From assembly GCA_903772945.1 (NCBI GenBank), contig CAICTM010001882.1, positions 1 to 21,162 of the forward strand: a stretch of 21,162 nucleotides of DNA. The letters run 5' to 3'. Shown here in pieces: positions 8,087 through 17,520 of the stretch. The position numbers were made by a program, and so were the translations under genes. Each line of letters starts with the position of its first letter. The stretch's first letter is position 1. The stretch is from Seminavis robusta (taxonomy: Eukaryota; Bacillariophyta; Bacillariophyceae; Naviculales; Naviculaceae). The notes under the pieces were generated by a model, which worked only from the letters and a program-made list of their open reading frames with translations, ran no database searches and had not been told where the DNA came from.

Positions 8087-10006
8087 ATGGCGGCGGACAA
8101 GCTCCCCGATGCACTGCTACAGGAGATTAGGAACCTGGTAGCAGTGGAGTGCAAGGATGTCTGTATGAAGGACAGAGCTGGAGGAGCGAACTCGGTACAG
8201 CAAGAAGTTTTTATGCAGAAAGTATTTCATGGTTCCGCTGGCTATGCCTCTGTATTGGACAAACTTACTACTGGAAAGGGGGCATATGCATCTCTCTTTG
8301 ACAGGGTGGCATTGGAGAATAATAGACAGGGTAATGAGGAGCGCAGTTCAGGATATATGCTGGTTCTGAAAGACATTGCCAGCTGTGACGAAGGTGAGAG
8401 AACAAGTTCTATTGAGATTGGCTATTGAACGAATTTGTCTAATCAACTGTGGTTTTGCAGGGGCGAAGTACATAGCCCACGAAAGAGGATTTGTAAAAGA
8501 CAAGATAGACAAGAATGGTGAGAAGGTCCTCATGGGAAGGAACATTGGCGAACGGGCCAATACTGCCATCGCCAACTACAAGTTTGCCTTGAAGTTTGCA
8601 TCTGATTTCTGTCCTGGAGGCAAATACCCCTCTGGTAAATCTTTCGAGGATATGGTTCTGCATGTTCGACAGAAGATGTACGTCAAATTGAAAGGAGGGA
8701 AGAACAATCGAACCACCAATAGAAGGACGTCAGATGCTGGTGGAAAAGAATACACGGAAGACCAGATGCCACTCAAATACATGTTTAATGGCTTCTTCGT
8801 TGCATTGCTGTATGGTCCTTTCGGCCTGGCTGGAGAGAACTTATCTTGCTTGTCACATGATGGCAGCGATCTGAAGAAACAAAGCAGAGCTGCCACAAGA
8901 AGCAAAGAGCTCCAAGCTAAGACTAAAGAACGAGAAATGAATGAGGGTGGTGGAACCGGAGTTTATCATCGTGGTGTGGCGGTCAAAGACAAGCTTGCTT
9001 GTGCCACACTTGCCATGACGGAATTGAAGGAAGCCCAGCGAAATGTGAGAGATCTCCTCTTTCACAATAGCTCTGCCGAGACAAACTGTTTGACAGCTCT
9101 TTACGTGATATTGAGAACATGTTGGTACGAGCAGAAGCAAGAGATGAGACCTGGGAGATCACCATGCTGAAAAAGCGTAAAAGAGATCTGTTCGAGCGAT
9201 ATGACAAACTATCCAAGCGCAAGGTGGAATTAGAGGAACAAAGTGATCGCTTGTTGCGTCAAACAACCACCAAGACTAAAGTGGAGGCGTACTATGAGGC
9301 TGTGGGCTCCTTCAATGTCCAATCAGTTCTTCCAGGAGATGGTGCTGTGAAAGTTGGAAGTGTTCCGCGAGCAGTTGCTGTTTCGGCTTCTGCAAAAGGG
9401 GATGACGAATCTTCAATCACTCAGACCGATAAGTCTCCCAATAACTATCGAACAGCTTCGGCCAGGCCTCTTCTTCCAGAACTTCCGAACCATTGCTCCC
9501 AGTTGCCTCTTTCTTCATCGCAGCAGGAAACAGAAGAGGAAACAGAAGAGGTGGACACCACCCCACTCGTGGAGCTCGTGGAGCCCTACTTGAGTGTTAT
9601 CAATGTTGACAGCCGTCCGGAATACAGCAACAACAACAACAACAACGAAGAAGGCAATGACAAAGCTTCCATTGTTGTTGATTATGGTTCCAAAGAAGAG
9701 GATGATGAATCAGTGTTCGATGAAACATTGACACCCTACCAAGCTCGATTGCCTGCCGATGCTCAGCAAACCCTGATGTATTTCTGCAGAAAGGAATTCG
9801 AGATTCGGAAGAAGCAAAAGAAGCAGCAGATGACATTCCAACAGAAACAGGCGGAAATTGCACAGATGGAACGGACACATGGCCGTGATGGAACAGCCCC
9901 AAACGATTTCGTGGCTGGGAATACGTACTATGCTGGAAGCACTACCAACGCAAAAGAACTCAATGTCGGGACTGCTCAGAGCTACTATGAACAAGAAGAA
10001 GATTAA
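8087..10006 (+). CDS. Harbinger accessory protein (ORF1), three exons
   Basis: Proposed exons are 8087-8393, 8461-9044 and 9116-10006, giving 593 residues. Intron 1 (67 bp) is strongly supported: donor GTGAGAG, acceptor TTTTGCAG, and it removes an in-frame stop. The second frame change is less certain. Intron 9045-9115 reuses a GTGAGAG donor and restores the frame, but its acceptor (TTGAG) is weak, and a one-base frameshift near 9065 is an alternative. No Myb/SANT tryptophan pattern or other known domain was seen. Visible features are a charged helical stretch after the second junction (LKKRKRDLFERYDKLSKRK, probable coiled coil), an Asn run (SNNNNNNEE), and a Lys/Gln-rich segment near the end. 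In other PIF/Harbinger elements a second protein binds DNA and aids transposase entry or activity; that role is inferred from position only. Its stop lies 23 bp from the convergent transposase stop. Confidence 0.7.
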
Positions 10007-10029
10007 TGATAGTTGGTGGCATTAAATTA

Positions 10030-11735
10030 TTAGGAAGCCTGTTGTTGTTGACGTCTTCTTCGTTCTGGCCATTTCACTCTATGTCTTCTGAACTGAATGT
10101 CGAAGTGTTCCACTAGTTGATTCCTGAATTCATCGTACGTAAGGGAATTCACGAGGATCCCACCATGCACTGAGTACTGTTGTCCACTCATCAGATGATC
10201 ATCGCTGTCGGGATCTCCCTGTCCATCTTCCGAACCATTATCTTCTGATGCATCTCCCTTCAGTTGGCCCCTCATTCTATTCAGAGCTCTGCGTCTTCTC
10301 TCTTGTTCCACCGCATTGTTCTCGTGTGCTCTACCTCCGAAACCCTGCAATTCTTGGTCCGGCTAATTGCAAATGGAGCATGATGCCGCATTTCATTGGC
10401 GTCGTTGTCACCTACTCCACCCACCCACTCCTCATCCAATCCGTCTGACTCGAGCAGCATATTGTGCAATGCGCAACAGGTAAGCCACATTTTATCAGCT
10501 GCTTCTGGTCCATCAAGGCGAATGCCTGTCTTCAGAACTCTCCAGCGTCCTTTGAGAATGCCAATTGTGCATTCTGAATCCTTTCGAAAGGACTCAATCC
10601 ATTCGCTGAGGCGCTCTTCAGCCCTATGTAGATTGTGCTTCGCTGGTGCTTGTGTGCAAGCCCATTTGTGGTAGCCATTATCAACAAGGCCCCATGCTCC
10701 GCTGTACTTTGTCGCTTCCAGAGGTGACTTTCCGACTTCTCCTTCCCAAGAGAACAAGGTAAAAGAAACGTCTTGTAAGATTTCTCCATCATGCAGCTTT
10801 GTCATGAATTCATCGAAATGTGCCAGCGTCTTATCATTCCATCTTGATGGGTGTCCTCTTGTTGTGTGCAAGATCCTACGCCGGTGGTTGCAAGTGAGGT
10901 TGTAGGTTCGTGCTGGAGTACTTTGTTTGAAGCCAAGATTCGCTTGTCTGAGGTTGTGGGAGCATCGCCACATTATAACGTTGGTTGCATCTGTAGAGAA
11001 CCCAGCACCGGGAAGACAGCCCGCATCGAATTCTTTTCTATGCTTGTTGTAGTCTTCTTCGGTAGTTGGCATGATGACAAATTTGTCAAACAACCAGCCA
11101 GATCCCCAGGTAATGAACCGGTGGAAAAACTGTCTATGTGTCTCTTCGTTGATTGCTGTATATTCTTCCAGGTCGTCAAAGGTGAGACCCCTTCCCAAGT
11201 AGCGAAGGGCTGCAAGCACCATCAATTCTAGTGGTGAAGCGGCAGTTCCAGCAGCATCTTTGGATCCAAGTTTCCACCGCGTTAACTCCTCCGCGGCACC
11301 AGCCCATCCCAGCAAGCGTAGACACTCTGGATAAGGCATTCGAAATCGGCGACGAAACTTCTTGTTGAATTTGTGGCAATCCAAACTGGGGGAAACCACG
11401 TACATAAGATACCAAACTGTTTGCCTTGGACGCAAGGTAACTTTCTCTCCAGCTTCGTTGAAATAATATGGTTTCAGAGACTTCATACGCCGTTTACGGC
11501 CTTCTGTTGAAGTTGTCTTTTCTTCTTCTGCCACTGTAGACATGACGGTCATACCATCATCATCCTCTTCTTGCAAACGTCTAGATATGTCTGACTCTTC
11601 TTTGTCTGCGAGAGCATCCTCCTGTGTTGCGTACTGTAGGTACCTTGCTATATCAATCTCTCCATTCTCCTTGAAGCAGCTGGCGAGGCTGATGTTGTTG
11701 CTGCCATCGACACTGTCACTGTCTTCAATTTCCAT
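10030..11735 (-). CDS. PIF/Harbinger DDE transposase, two exons
   Basis: This enzyme cuts and rejoins the element's ends. Proposed exons on the minus strand are 11735-10416 and 10344-10030, giving 544 residues. The 71-bp intron 10415-10345 (GTAGGT...TTGCAG) is inferred because the frame otherwise stops at 10281 while the +1 frame continues with a basic tail; a donor 9 bp earlier would also keep frame. From the ATG at 11735, the domains are an acidic N-terminus, a helix-turn-helix-like region (about 165-205), and a DDE nuclease with STDATN (D249), VDNGY (D352) and KDSE (E388). The D-to-E gap of 35 residues is as in Harbinger nucleases, and LTCCALHNML follows as in the family. All three acidic residues are present. 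The frame is open upstream to about 11830 but has no in-frame ATG there. Confidence 0.85.
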
Positions 11736-11972
11736 TGCTAAGCTTCCAAATTCTATACCTATTAAATTTGTACTTGGTTGTTGTTGGCGATGGAGGGACA
11801 CCCCATGTTCTGGCTGAAACTATCCTTATTCACCATTGAATTAGGGATAAAAAGGGTCTCGCGAGGCATGACTGGGCTCCCGACATCTCCAAAAAGTGTG
11901 GGGAGCAAATAAATCGCACGAGATGTTTGAAACTGACGTGGAGAAATTGGTGCCATCTGGTTGGGTCCCCAA

Positions 11973-12075
11973 TGTCTCGTGTCTCGGTCTCGGGCATCGT
12001 TAGGATCGGCTTCAGGTGCTCATGCACTGCTCATCACTCTAAAACGACCCCAGCATCACCTGTTCGGTTCTGTGG
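11973..12075 (-). repeat. Right terminal inverted repeat of the Harbinger element
   Basis: The 40-bp block 11973-12012 is the exact reverse complement of 7829-7868, and the outer end CTGTGG at 12070-12075 matches CCACAG on the left. Between them this arm is about 17 bp longer than the left one. It contains ATGAGCA twice, 4 bp apart on the minus strand, which looks like a local duplication. Confidence 0.8.
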
Positions 12076-12627
12076 CAACGTGTTGTCAGCATTGATTGGT
12101 GAGATGTTTGCGAGCCTGCATTTCGCCTGATCGTAGCTAACAAAATAAACTATAGCGGTCAATCTGAAGTATGACTATTGCTGCCTCTATGATGGGAACT
12201 TGTTGGGACGGGTTCTACTTGCAGTAAGTAATTGAGGTATCTGATGCCAAGCTTCCGACAGTTTAGGCGCCATAGAGTATAGCGGTATGAAGAGCCTGTA
12301 GAGTCGGATGGTGACAGCGGCCATGGGCCATGTCATTGCTCCAGCTAGCCAGTACTATACAAGTACTCTGCTGTTTGGTAACCGTCTCTTCCTTCTAGCT
12401 AGAGTTCCTTTGCTACACGGGTTTTTCAAGAAATCGTTTCCTCCCAAGTTCCAAAGCTTCCAAGATCTCCATAACCCAGCATTTGCGCTCCGTAGCCGTA
12501 CAGGTACGGTAGGTTGAGTTACCCGACACAGAATGCTCTCAACTCCACCAAATTCGAATCCGAATCGATCCAGCAAATGCTTTCAATGTTCGGTGGTATG
12601 GTATCCACACTATCGAGCGATTTAAAA
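12076..12627. other. Intergenic, no gene seen
   Basis: This lies between the Harbinger right end and the stop of the RbfA-like gene. Short ORFs on both strands have no recognisable content. The last part presumably includes the 3' UTR of the neighbouring minus-strand gene. Confidence 0.5.
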
Positions 12628-13470
12628 TTACATCATGAGCATTTCTGCGAGTAGCACGTCCGATGCCGGTTTGAATTTGAGTTTGGGTGGATAGTAGGAT
12701 GACAAGATGCGATGTACGTGTCCTTGCAAAAAGCTTCCACCTCGCTCGTGCTCGATTCGATATTGCATTCGTTCCGTGAGTTCCTTGCGGGTAGCTTCAT
12801 CCGCTTCCATTAATATCTCAAACGGCAGTGCCCAATGAAGGGTGGCTTCTCGTAGATTGGCATTGACTTCTGCGTGTAGCAAGAGAATGGAATTCCCGCC
12901 AATCGAGAGGGCATTTTTGCGTTTACGAATCTCCAAGTCTTCCAAACATCGAGTGGCCACGCTCAGAATGCGATTGGCTTCGGCCAGTTGTTGCTTGGTG
13001 GGACCCGTATCTTCCCCCATTGCCGCCTTGCTGAATAAGGACTTTTTCGTTTCCTTCTTGTGGGAAATCAACGTGGATGTGGCCTTCAAGTGTTCCAGAC
13101 CAGAGTTAATCACGGATTGTAGAGCTATATTATTGGGACCACGCTTGTCGTCTTGACTGGTAGGCGGCAACGGCTCCTCATCAAAAGGAATCTCAAAGTC
13201 CACAAAATCTTCGTCTTCCCCTTCCTCATCGCTACTGTAATCCTCTTCTTCGTCTTCTAACTTGGAGGCTCTCTTCCTGCCCTTGCCATGGCGGGTGCCG
13301 AACGATCTTGTTGGGAAACTGCTAGAACTGGGGGTAGAAATCGCTTGGAAATGCTGACAAGCTGCCAAATGAGCTGCTCTGTTTGTGGAGAGACATTTCC
13401 TAGGAGTGGTGCTAAGGACGACCTTTGCAAGTCTAAGCGAAGTCCAACGGGCTGCCGATACTGTCGCCAT
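12628..13470 (-). CDS. Probable organelle-targeted RbfA-like ribosome-assembly factor
   Basis: The intronless frame encodes 280 residues from the ATG at 13470. An upstream in-frame ATG at 13521 would add 17 residues, but MATVSAARW is the likelier start because it begins an Arg/Ser-rich, acid-free segment like a mitochondrial or plastid transit peptide (residues 1-60). An acidic low-complexity tract follows (about 72-98). The C-terminal ~90 residues resemble the small KH-like RbfA fold: a VNANLREATLHW strand with the pattern of the RbfA 'A-x-V-x-(W/Y)' strand, a helix, and a terminal HRILSSYYPPKLKFKPAS that parallels the RbfA 'R-x-x-P-x-L-x-F' end. RbfA helps mature the small ribosomal subunit rRNA. 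The assignment rests on pattern similarity only. Confidence 0.55.
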   Translation of the reverse strand: MATVSAARWTSLRLAKVVLSTTPRKCLSTNRAAHLAACQHFQAISTPSSSSFPTRSFGTRHGKGRKRASKLEDEEEDYSSDEEGEDEDFVDFEIPFDEEPLPPTSQDDKRGPNNIALQSVINSGLEHLKATSTLISHKKETKKSLFSKAAMGEDTGPTKQQLAEANRILSVATRCLEDLEIRKRKNALSIGGNSILLLHAEVNANLREATLHWALPFEILMEADEATRKELTERMQYRIEHERGGSFLQGHVHRILSSYYPPKLKFKPASDVLLAEMLMM

Positions 13471-13521
13471 TTCGGCAATGGGGATGATGGATGATGGATG
13501 ATGGATGAGCAAGATCATCAA

Positions 13522-14764
13522 GGATGCAGTCGAGCAGTGATGGTCGGAAACGATTGGTCTTCATGTGAGCCAGTGAAGCGGCAAAAAGGCTCTTGTTTGG
13601 ATCCAGCCCTGGTTCTCACGCATCTGAAATCATCGGGAACTGACTGGCAAGCTACTACCGGTAGTACCTATTAATGGTTGCGGTTGGTACCTGGTCATTG
13701 AATCCTTTGGTCGACCTCCATGTATCTCTCCACAGAAATGCATGCTAGATGGTACCGGAACTGTATATTAAAGATAGTCAGAATCCATGCATAAATTAGC
13801 CTCAACAAATCTGATCTTCTGTACTGGACCCCTTTTTTAGAAAGAGGATGGAGATCCTCCCTCGCTCAACCCGAGGGCTTGGCACTCCCCCTACTGTTGA
13901 CAACCACGTATTTGCTGTCTATCCCTACGGTATAGAACGCGTTGGGCTTGCCAACTAACTAGGTCCTGGAAGCGATTGTTGAACGTTTTTTCTTGCGTGC
14001 AGATACCTCCTGTTGCCTGCCTGTCGGCGCCCAGCAATAGGTTAGCTGTTTTGGGGGGTATCTCTCTTCGAGAAAAGATCTGGCTGACCGACTCGTTGTC
14101 AAAAGTACTCTTGAAGGGTCAGAACGAGGTCAGCGTCCAGAGAAGGTTGCCTGAACCAATTAATTGAGGTCAGCATCTCGGAACTACGAGGGGTACAGTA
14201 CCGCTACCTGCCATGTGTGATGGAGTTGATTCAGCCCAATAAGCCAGCAAAGAAGACTGTTCAGCAACAGCAAAACCGACGTCAAAGGCATACGTCACCA
14301 AAATTAATTTGACACTTGCTCACTTTAGTTTTAAGATACAGCCGTACCTATAGGTCGGGTAACATTCCTGTACTAGCTAGTATTTCCAAACCATGATATG
14401 ACGATGGGAGTGCGAGTCCTGGGGGTGCTGCACAGTCAGCAAATATATCTTAAATTAGAGGCAAATGTTTATGTTGCTTGCATTTTTCTTTCTGCCAGAT
14501 CATCGTGACGATGATGAGAGCAGGTCGGTTTTCTTCTCTGGTTGTGTTGCTCACGTAGGTTTGAGTTGGCACACCATCCGATGGAAATGTTGTGCCCTCC
14601 TCCGGCAACGATGAACATCAATCATTGCCTAGCTAGTTCTCTCTGGAGAAGAAAGTATACTGACGCTGTCTGTGCAGGACAAGACCGATTGGAGTCTCAT
14701 TTCTTGACAGCAGAGATAATAGATTGTCAGGTTGCTCTTTCCCGTCGACACTTGAGAAGGAACA
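13522..14764. other. Intergenic; HSF upstream region
   Basis: No gene can be supported. A 63-codon plus ORF at 13976-14167 is unremarkable. A GATG-rich simple repeat lies at about 13486-13508. A perfect 17-bp palindrome (ATCATCGTGACGATGAT) lies at 14499-14515, about 250 bp upstream of the heat shock factor ATG. Confidence 0.5.
14499..14515. promoter_or_regulatory. 17-bp palindrome with a TGACG core upstream of the HSF gene
   Basis: ATCATCGT-G-ACGATGAT is a perfect inverted repeat with a single central base and contains TGACG, the half-site favoured by many bZIP factors. Its position about 250 bp before the heat shock factor start makes a regulatory role possible, but nothing else supports it. 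No clear GAA/TTC heat-shock-element array was found nearby. Confidence 0.3.
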
Positions 14765-16434
14765 ATGATGGATGATCAGGCCGAGAAGAAGGCCGAGCTG
14801 TTGCCGTATCCTTTCTTTCACTACAGAGACTTTTCCACAGAGACTGATCCTGATCCATTGACGCCCTTGACCTTTGCAGGTCGCATGCCCAACTTCCCTG
14901 CTAAAGTACATGCCATCCTTAGTCGATCTGATCTCACAGACATCATCTCTTGGCTCCCCCATGGACGCAGTTTCCTTGTCCTGAAGCCTCGTGAATTTGA
15001 ATCAAAGGTTCTACCGGTGTACTTTAAGCACTCCAAGGTATGTTTACTATTTGGTGGCAGACATCGAATAGTCTGATCTTCTGCGGGTTAGGTCCCTCAC
15101 TTTTCCATAGATTACATCCTTCATCAGGCAGGCCAACGGATGGGGGTTTCGTCGTGTGATGCAGGGACCGGATAGGAACAGTTACTACCACCCAAGGTGC
15201 GACTAACGCTGGCAGTACCGTTTGTCCAATGTCATCTGCCTACTGGCTGAGCAAGTCACTTACCCTTGCTTTCCTTGCCCAACACTGAAGGTTTTTGAGA
15301 GGGTTGCCTCACCTTTGCAAACAAATGAAAAGGCCTGCAAAGTCTCAGAAGGAGCTTTTGGAGACTGGAGACGAACCTGACTTCTACAAGATCTCAGAGA
15401 TGTACCCTGTCCCTGAAAGAATTGATCAGGAGACCATGCTTCTTCAGTCCACACTGCAAGACGGTCCTCAGGCTAGGATGCCCATCATCTCAGGGTCAAC
15501 GGCTGTTCAAATTCCAAATATTCAGGACAAACCTGCTGCTAGAAGCGAAGAAAGCGGGAAGCAAGAGATGCACTCGGCGCTGGGTGTGCTGGCAAGTGTG
15601 TCAACTGAAAACCTGGCTGAGGCTCTTCATCGGGACAGTCTCGAAGCCGGCCTTCTCCACGAAAGTCCTGCACCGGCAAATGCAGACGTTGCATATCCAC
15701 CCAGTGGCACCTTGCCGACCGCTGTGTCCACCGGAAGCTTCCACCAAGTACTCGGCGTTGAACCCTCGTTGCATTCTTCTGCCGGTTCTTCACCAGCCAG
15801 CTCCGTCGTGCATGTGCAATTGCAGCCTCTTGTGCCAACTGCACCTGTTCTAGCGTCCGAAAGACCGGCTCAAGAACATTGGAACACTGCAGCATCTCAT
15901 GCGAATATGCATGCGTCCAACTCTTGGGGAGGCGGTCGAACTCTTGTAGCACTTGCACCCAACCCAATCCCTGTGGGGGCTTACCCTCCAGTGGCAATTG
16001 GTAGTCCCAGAACTTCTCCTATCCTGGCCGGGCTCCCTGCTCCTCCTGCCAACATTGGCATGCCCCAGCAGGCCAACGCCGTTGCAGTGCCCCAGGTAAC
16101 TGCAGCTCCGACTCCTCAAGCGAGTGCCAACGGATTGCCCCCTGTCAATGCCGTCACAGTTGTGCCTCAGGCTGCACCTCAAGCCAACGCTCCTGCAATG
16201 CCCAATACCATGGTCATGCCACAGATGCCTTTTGTTCCACAAACATCATTCCCTGGCATGGATGCTTCCTCGGCTGCCCAGTTTGCGGCAGGATTTGCCA
16301 TGGCTGCAGCCTTTGGTCAACAGCAAATGCAGACTATGATGCAACAGGCTGGCAAGGGCGGAGGAATGGCAATTATGGTACCAGTAGGCCAGCAGCCCAT
16401 TCAACATCACGCAGCTCCAGCACCACTTCCATGA
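14765..16434 (+). CDS. Heat shock factor (HSF-type) transcription factor, three exons
   Basis: This is a nuclear DNA-binding regulator of the HSF family. Exons 14765-15037, 15111-15196 and 15291-16434 give 500 residues. Both introns (73 and 94 bp) are GT-AG and fall in the DNA-binding domain, and splicing restores the family pattern exactly. The domain spans about residues 42-134: FPAKVHAILS, the winged-helix core IISWLPHGRSFLVL, KVLPVYFKHSK, the recognition helix TSFIRQANGWGFRR, then RNSYYHPRFLRGLPHLCKQM. No clear heptad-repeat (HR-A/B) oligomerisation coiled coil was seen. The remaining ~360 residues are Ala/Pro/Gln/Met-rich low complexity, plausibly an activation region. Two adjacent ATGs (14765 and 14768) could both serve as start. 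HSFs are strongly expanded in diatoms, so a role in heat response specifically is not implied. Confidence 0.92.
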
Positions 16435-16594
16435 CCTCCCTTCCCTCCTGCCTCATCACTACCGTACCGTTTGAGGTGACTGCACCTTAACCCAAGTTTT
16501 GCGCTACTACTTCATTTGCTTTGCCGTCGGATATCTTTAGAATTGCAAATAGCAACTCTTCCGAAACAAAGAAAATAGCACCACGACAGTTAAC

Positions 16595-17209
16595 ATGTTA
16601 ATACCACCTGACTCAACTTTGTCTCCAGTTTTGCTTATAGTTGTCGTTGGAACGACAAGAAAGGAGTATCTATCTAACGTCTTTCAGGGAAGTCTGGGTA
16701 GCTTGTATGATGCTTCGATTACTAGTATGAAGATTGGTTGTTCATGTATGTTTGGGCTCAGGAGAAAGATCAGCATAGTGGCAAGAATGGTCTATCTGAC
16801 GTGCTGCTTATCAATGGAAAGGCTTGTCGGCAAAGCTCTTTCTCGTTTGTTCCAACTTGGGCGGGCGTTGAGTGCGTGCAAGTGCCGTAATCCAGGCCAT
16901 GGATCCTGTGCTGCCTCAACAGGGCATCGGACAGGAATGCATCGCATCCTAAACAAGCCAACTTGCAGGCATGTTTCGCTATCCATGCAAGCGTCAGAAT
17001 CGCAACAAACTTTTTCTCCATCATTCGTCTCGAACATGTGGCCATCTGCAGTTTCTTCCGAAAGCAACGACATCCTGGCATACGGAGGCATCTCCAATTC
17101 TGGAACAAGCTCATCGGCAAGGCCTGTTCGCGAGACCCTCAAACATGGTCTGGCTTGTAATTTCGCATCCGAAAGAGCCAAATCGCCATCCGAGTGGTTT
17201 GTGATGTAG
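16595..17209 (+). CDS. Uncertain ORF, 204 codons, with a competing antisense ORF
   Basis: The plus frame has an ATG at 16595 and runs 204 codons, rich in Ser, Cys and Arg, with no recognised domain. A weak hydrophobic stretch (VLLIVVVG) lies near the start. On the minus strand a second open frame (16792 to about 17215) encodes a more natural-looking cysteine-containing product (EKVCCDSDACMDSETC) but lacks an ATG at its left limit; its first internal ATG is at 17091. A strong minus-strand donor (GTAAGTAAG) lies near 17217, but no joined model kept the frame. Only one of the two strands, or neither, is likely coding. The segment could also be the 3' UTR of the heat shock factor. Confidence 0.3.
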   Translation: MLIPPDSTLSPVLLIVVVGTTRKEYLSNVFQGSLGSLYDASITSMKIGCSCMFGLRRKISIVARMVYLTCCLSMERLVGKALSRLFQLGRALSACKCRNPGHGSCAASTGHRTGMHRILNKPTCRHVSLSMQASESQQTFSPSFVSNMWPSAVSSESNDILAYGGISNSGTSSSARPVRETLKHGLACNFASERAKSPSEWFVM

Positions 17210-17520
17210 GCCCTTACTTACGGAGGCAGAGTCAGGGAGCAGGAGCAAGGCAAGGAGATCATCCAATACGATTCACAAGACTGTGTGTCTGATGTCTATC
17301 GACGATGTGTTGCTATCTCTATCTATCTTCCAGCCGTGAAGCCGTGAAAACAACGCATTGTGCGGACTTATAATATGATGAAGTTATGAACACGTTAATT
17401 AAAACTCTATGTTCTCTAGTTTGAGCGCGAATGAACATGACACTGGCAAGGGGCGCCAGTGTTCTGATGATACTGTACCGGGTATAAGATTTGTTTGCCG
17501 GCACTACTACTCTAAACCGC
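17210..17520. other. Intergenic, no gene seen
   Basis: This lies between the uncertain ORF and the stop of the zinc-finger/ApoL-like gene. It has no recognisable content beyond presumed 3' UTR sequence. Confidence 0.45.

Larger units (their letters stand above)
7783..12075. mobile_element. PIF/Harbinger DNA transposon, two-gene
   Basis: A DDE transposase and a convergent accessory gene lie between inverted ends. The outer ends read CCACAG (7783) and CTGTGG (ending at 12075). Further in, a 40-bp block is perfectly inverted (7829-7868 with 11973-12012), and GCTGGG-TCG is shared between. The 3-bp flanks are CTA on the left and CAA on the right, so the target duplication is imperfect, or the true ends differ by a few bases. 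Both genes look largely intact, suggesting relatively recent activity. The length is about 4.3 kb. Confidence 0.8.

Noticed and set aside
9045..9070. 26-bp intron in the Harbinger accessory gene
   Set aside because: It keeps the frame but is far shorter than the other introns here (67-94 bp). The 71-bp intron or a frameshift is preferred.
11737..11772. 36-bp intron giving the transposase an upstream first exon
   Set aside because: The GTACAA...CTTAG interval is too short for a usual spliceosomal intron. The ATG at 11735 is a sufficient start.
12842..13156. 104-codon plus-strand ORF
   Set aside because: Antisense to the RbfA-like gene, with no recognisable content.
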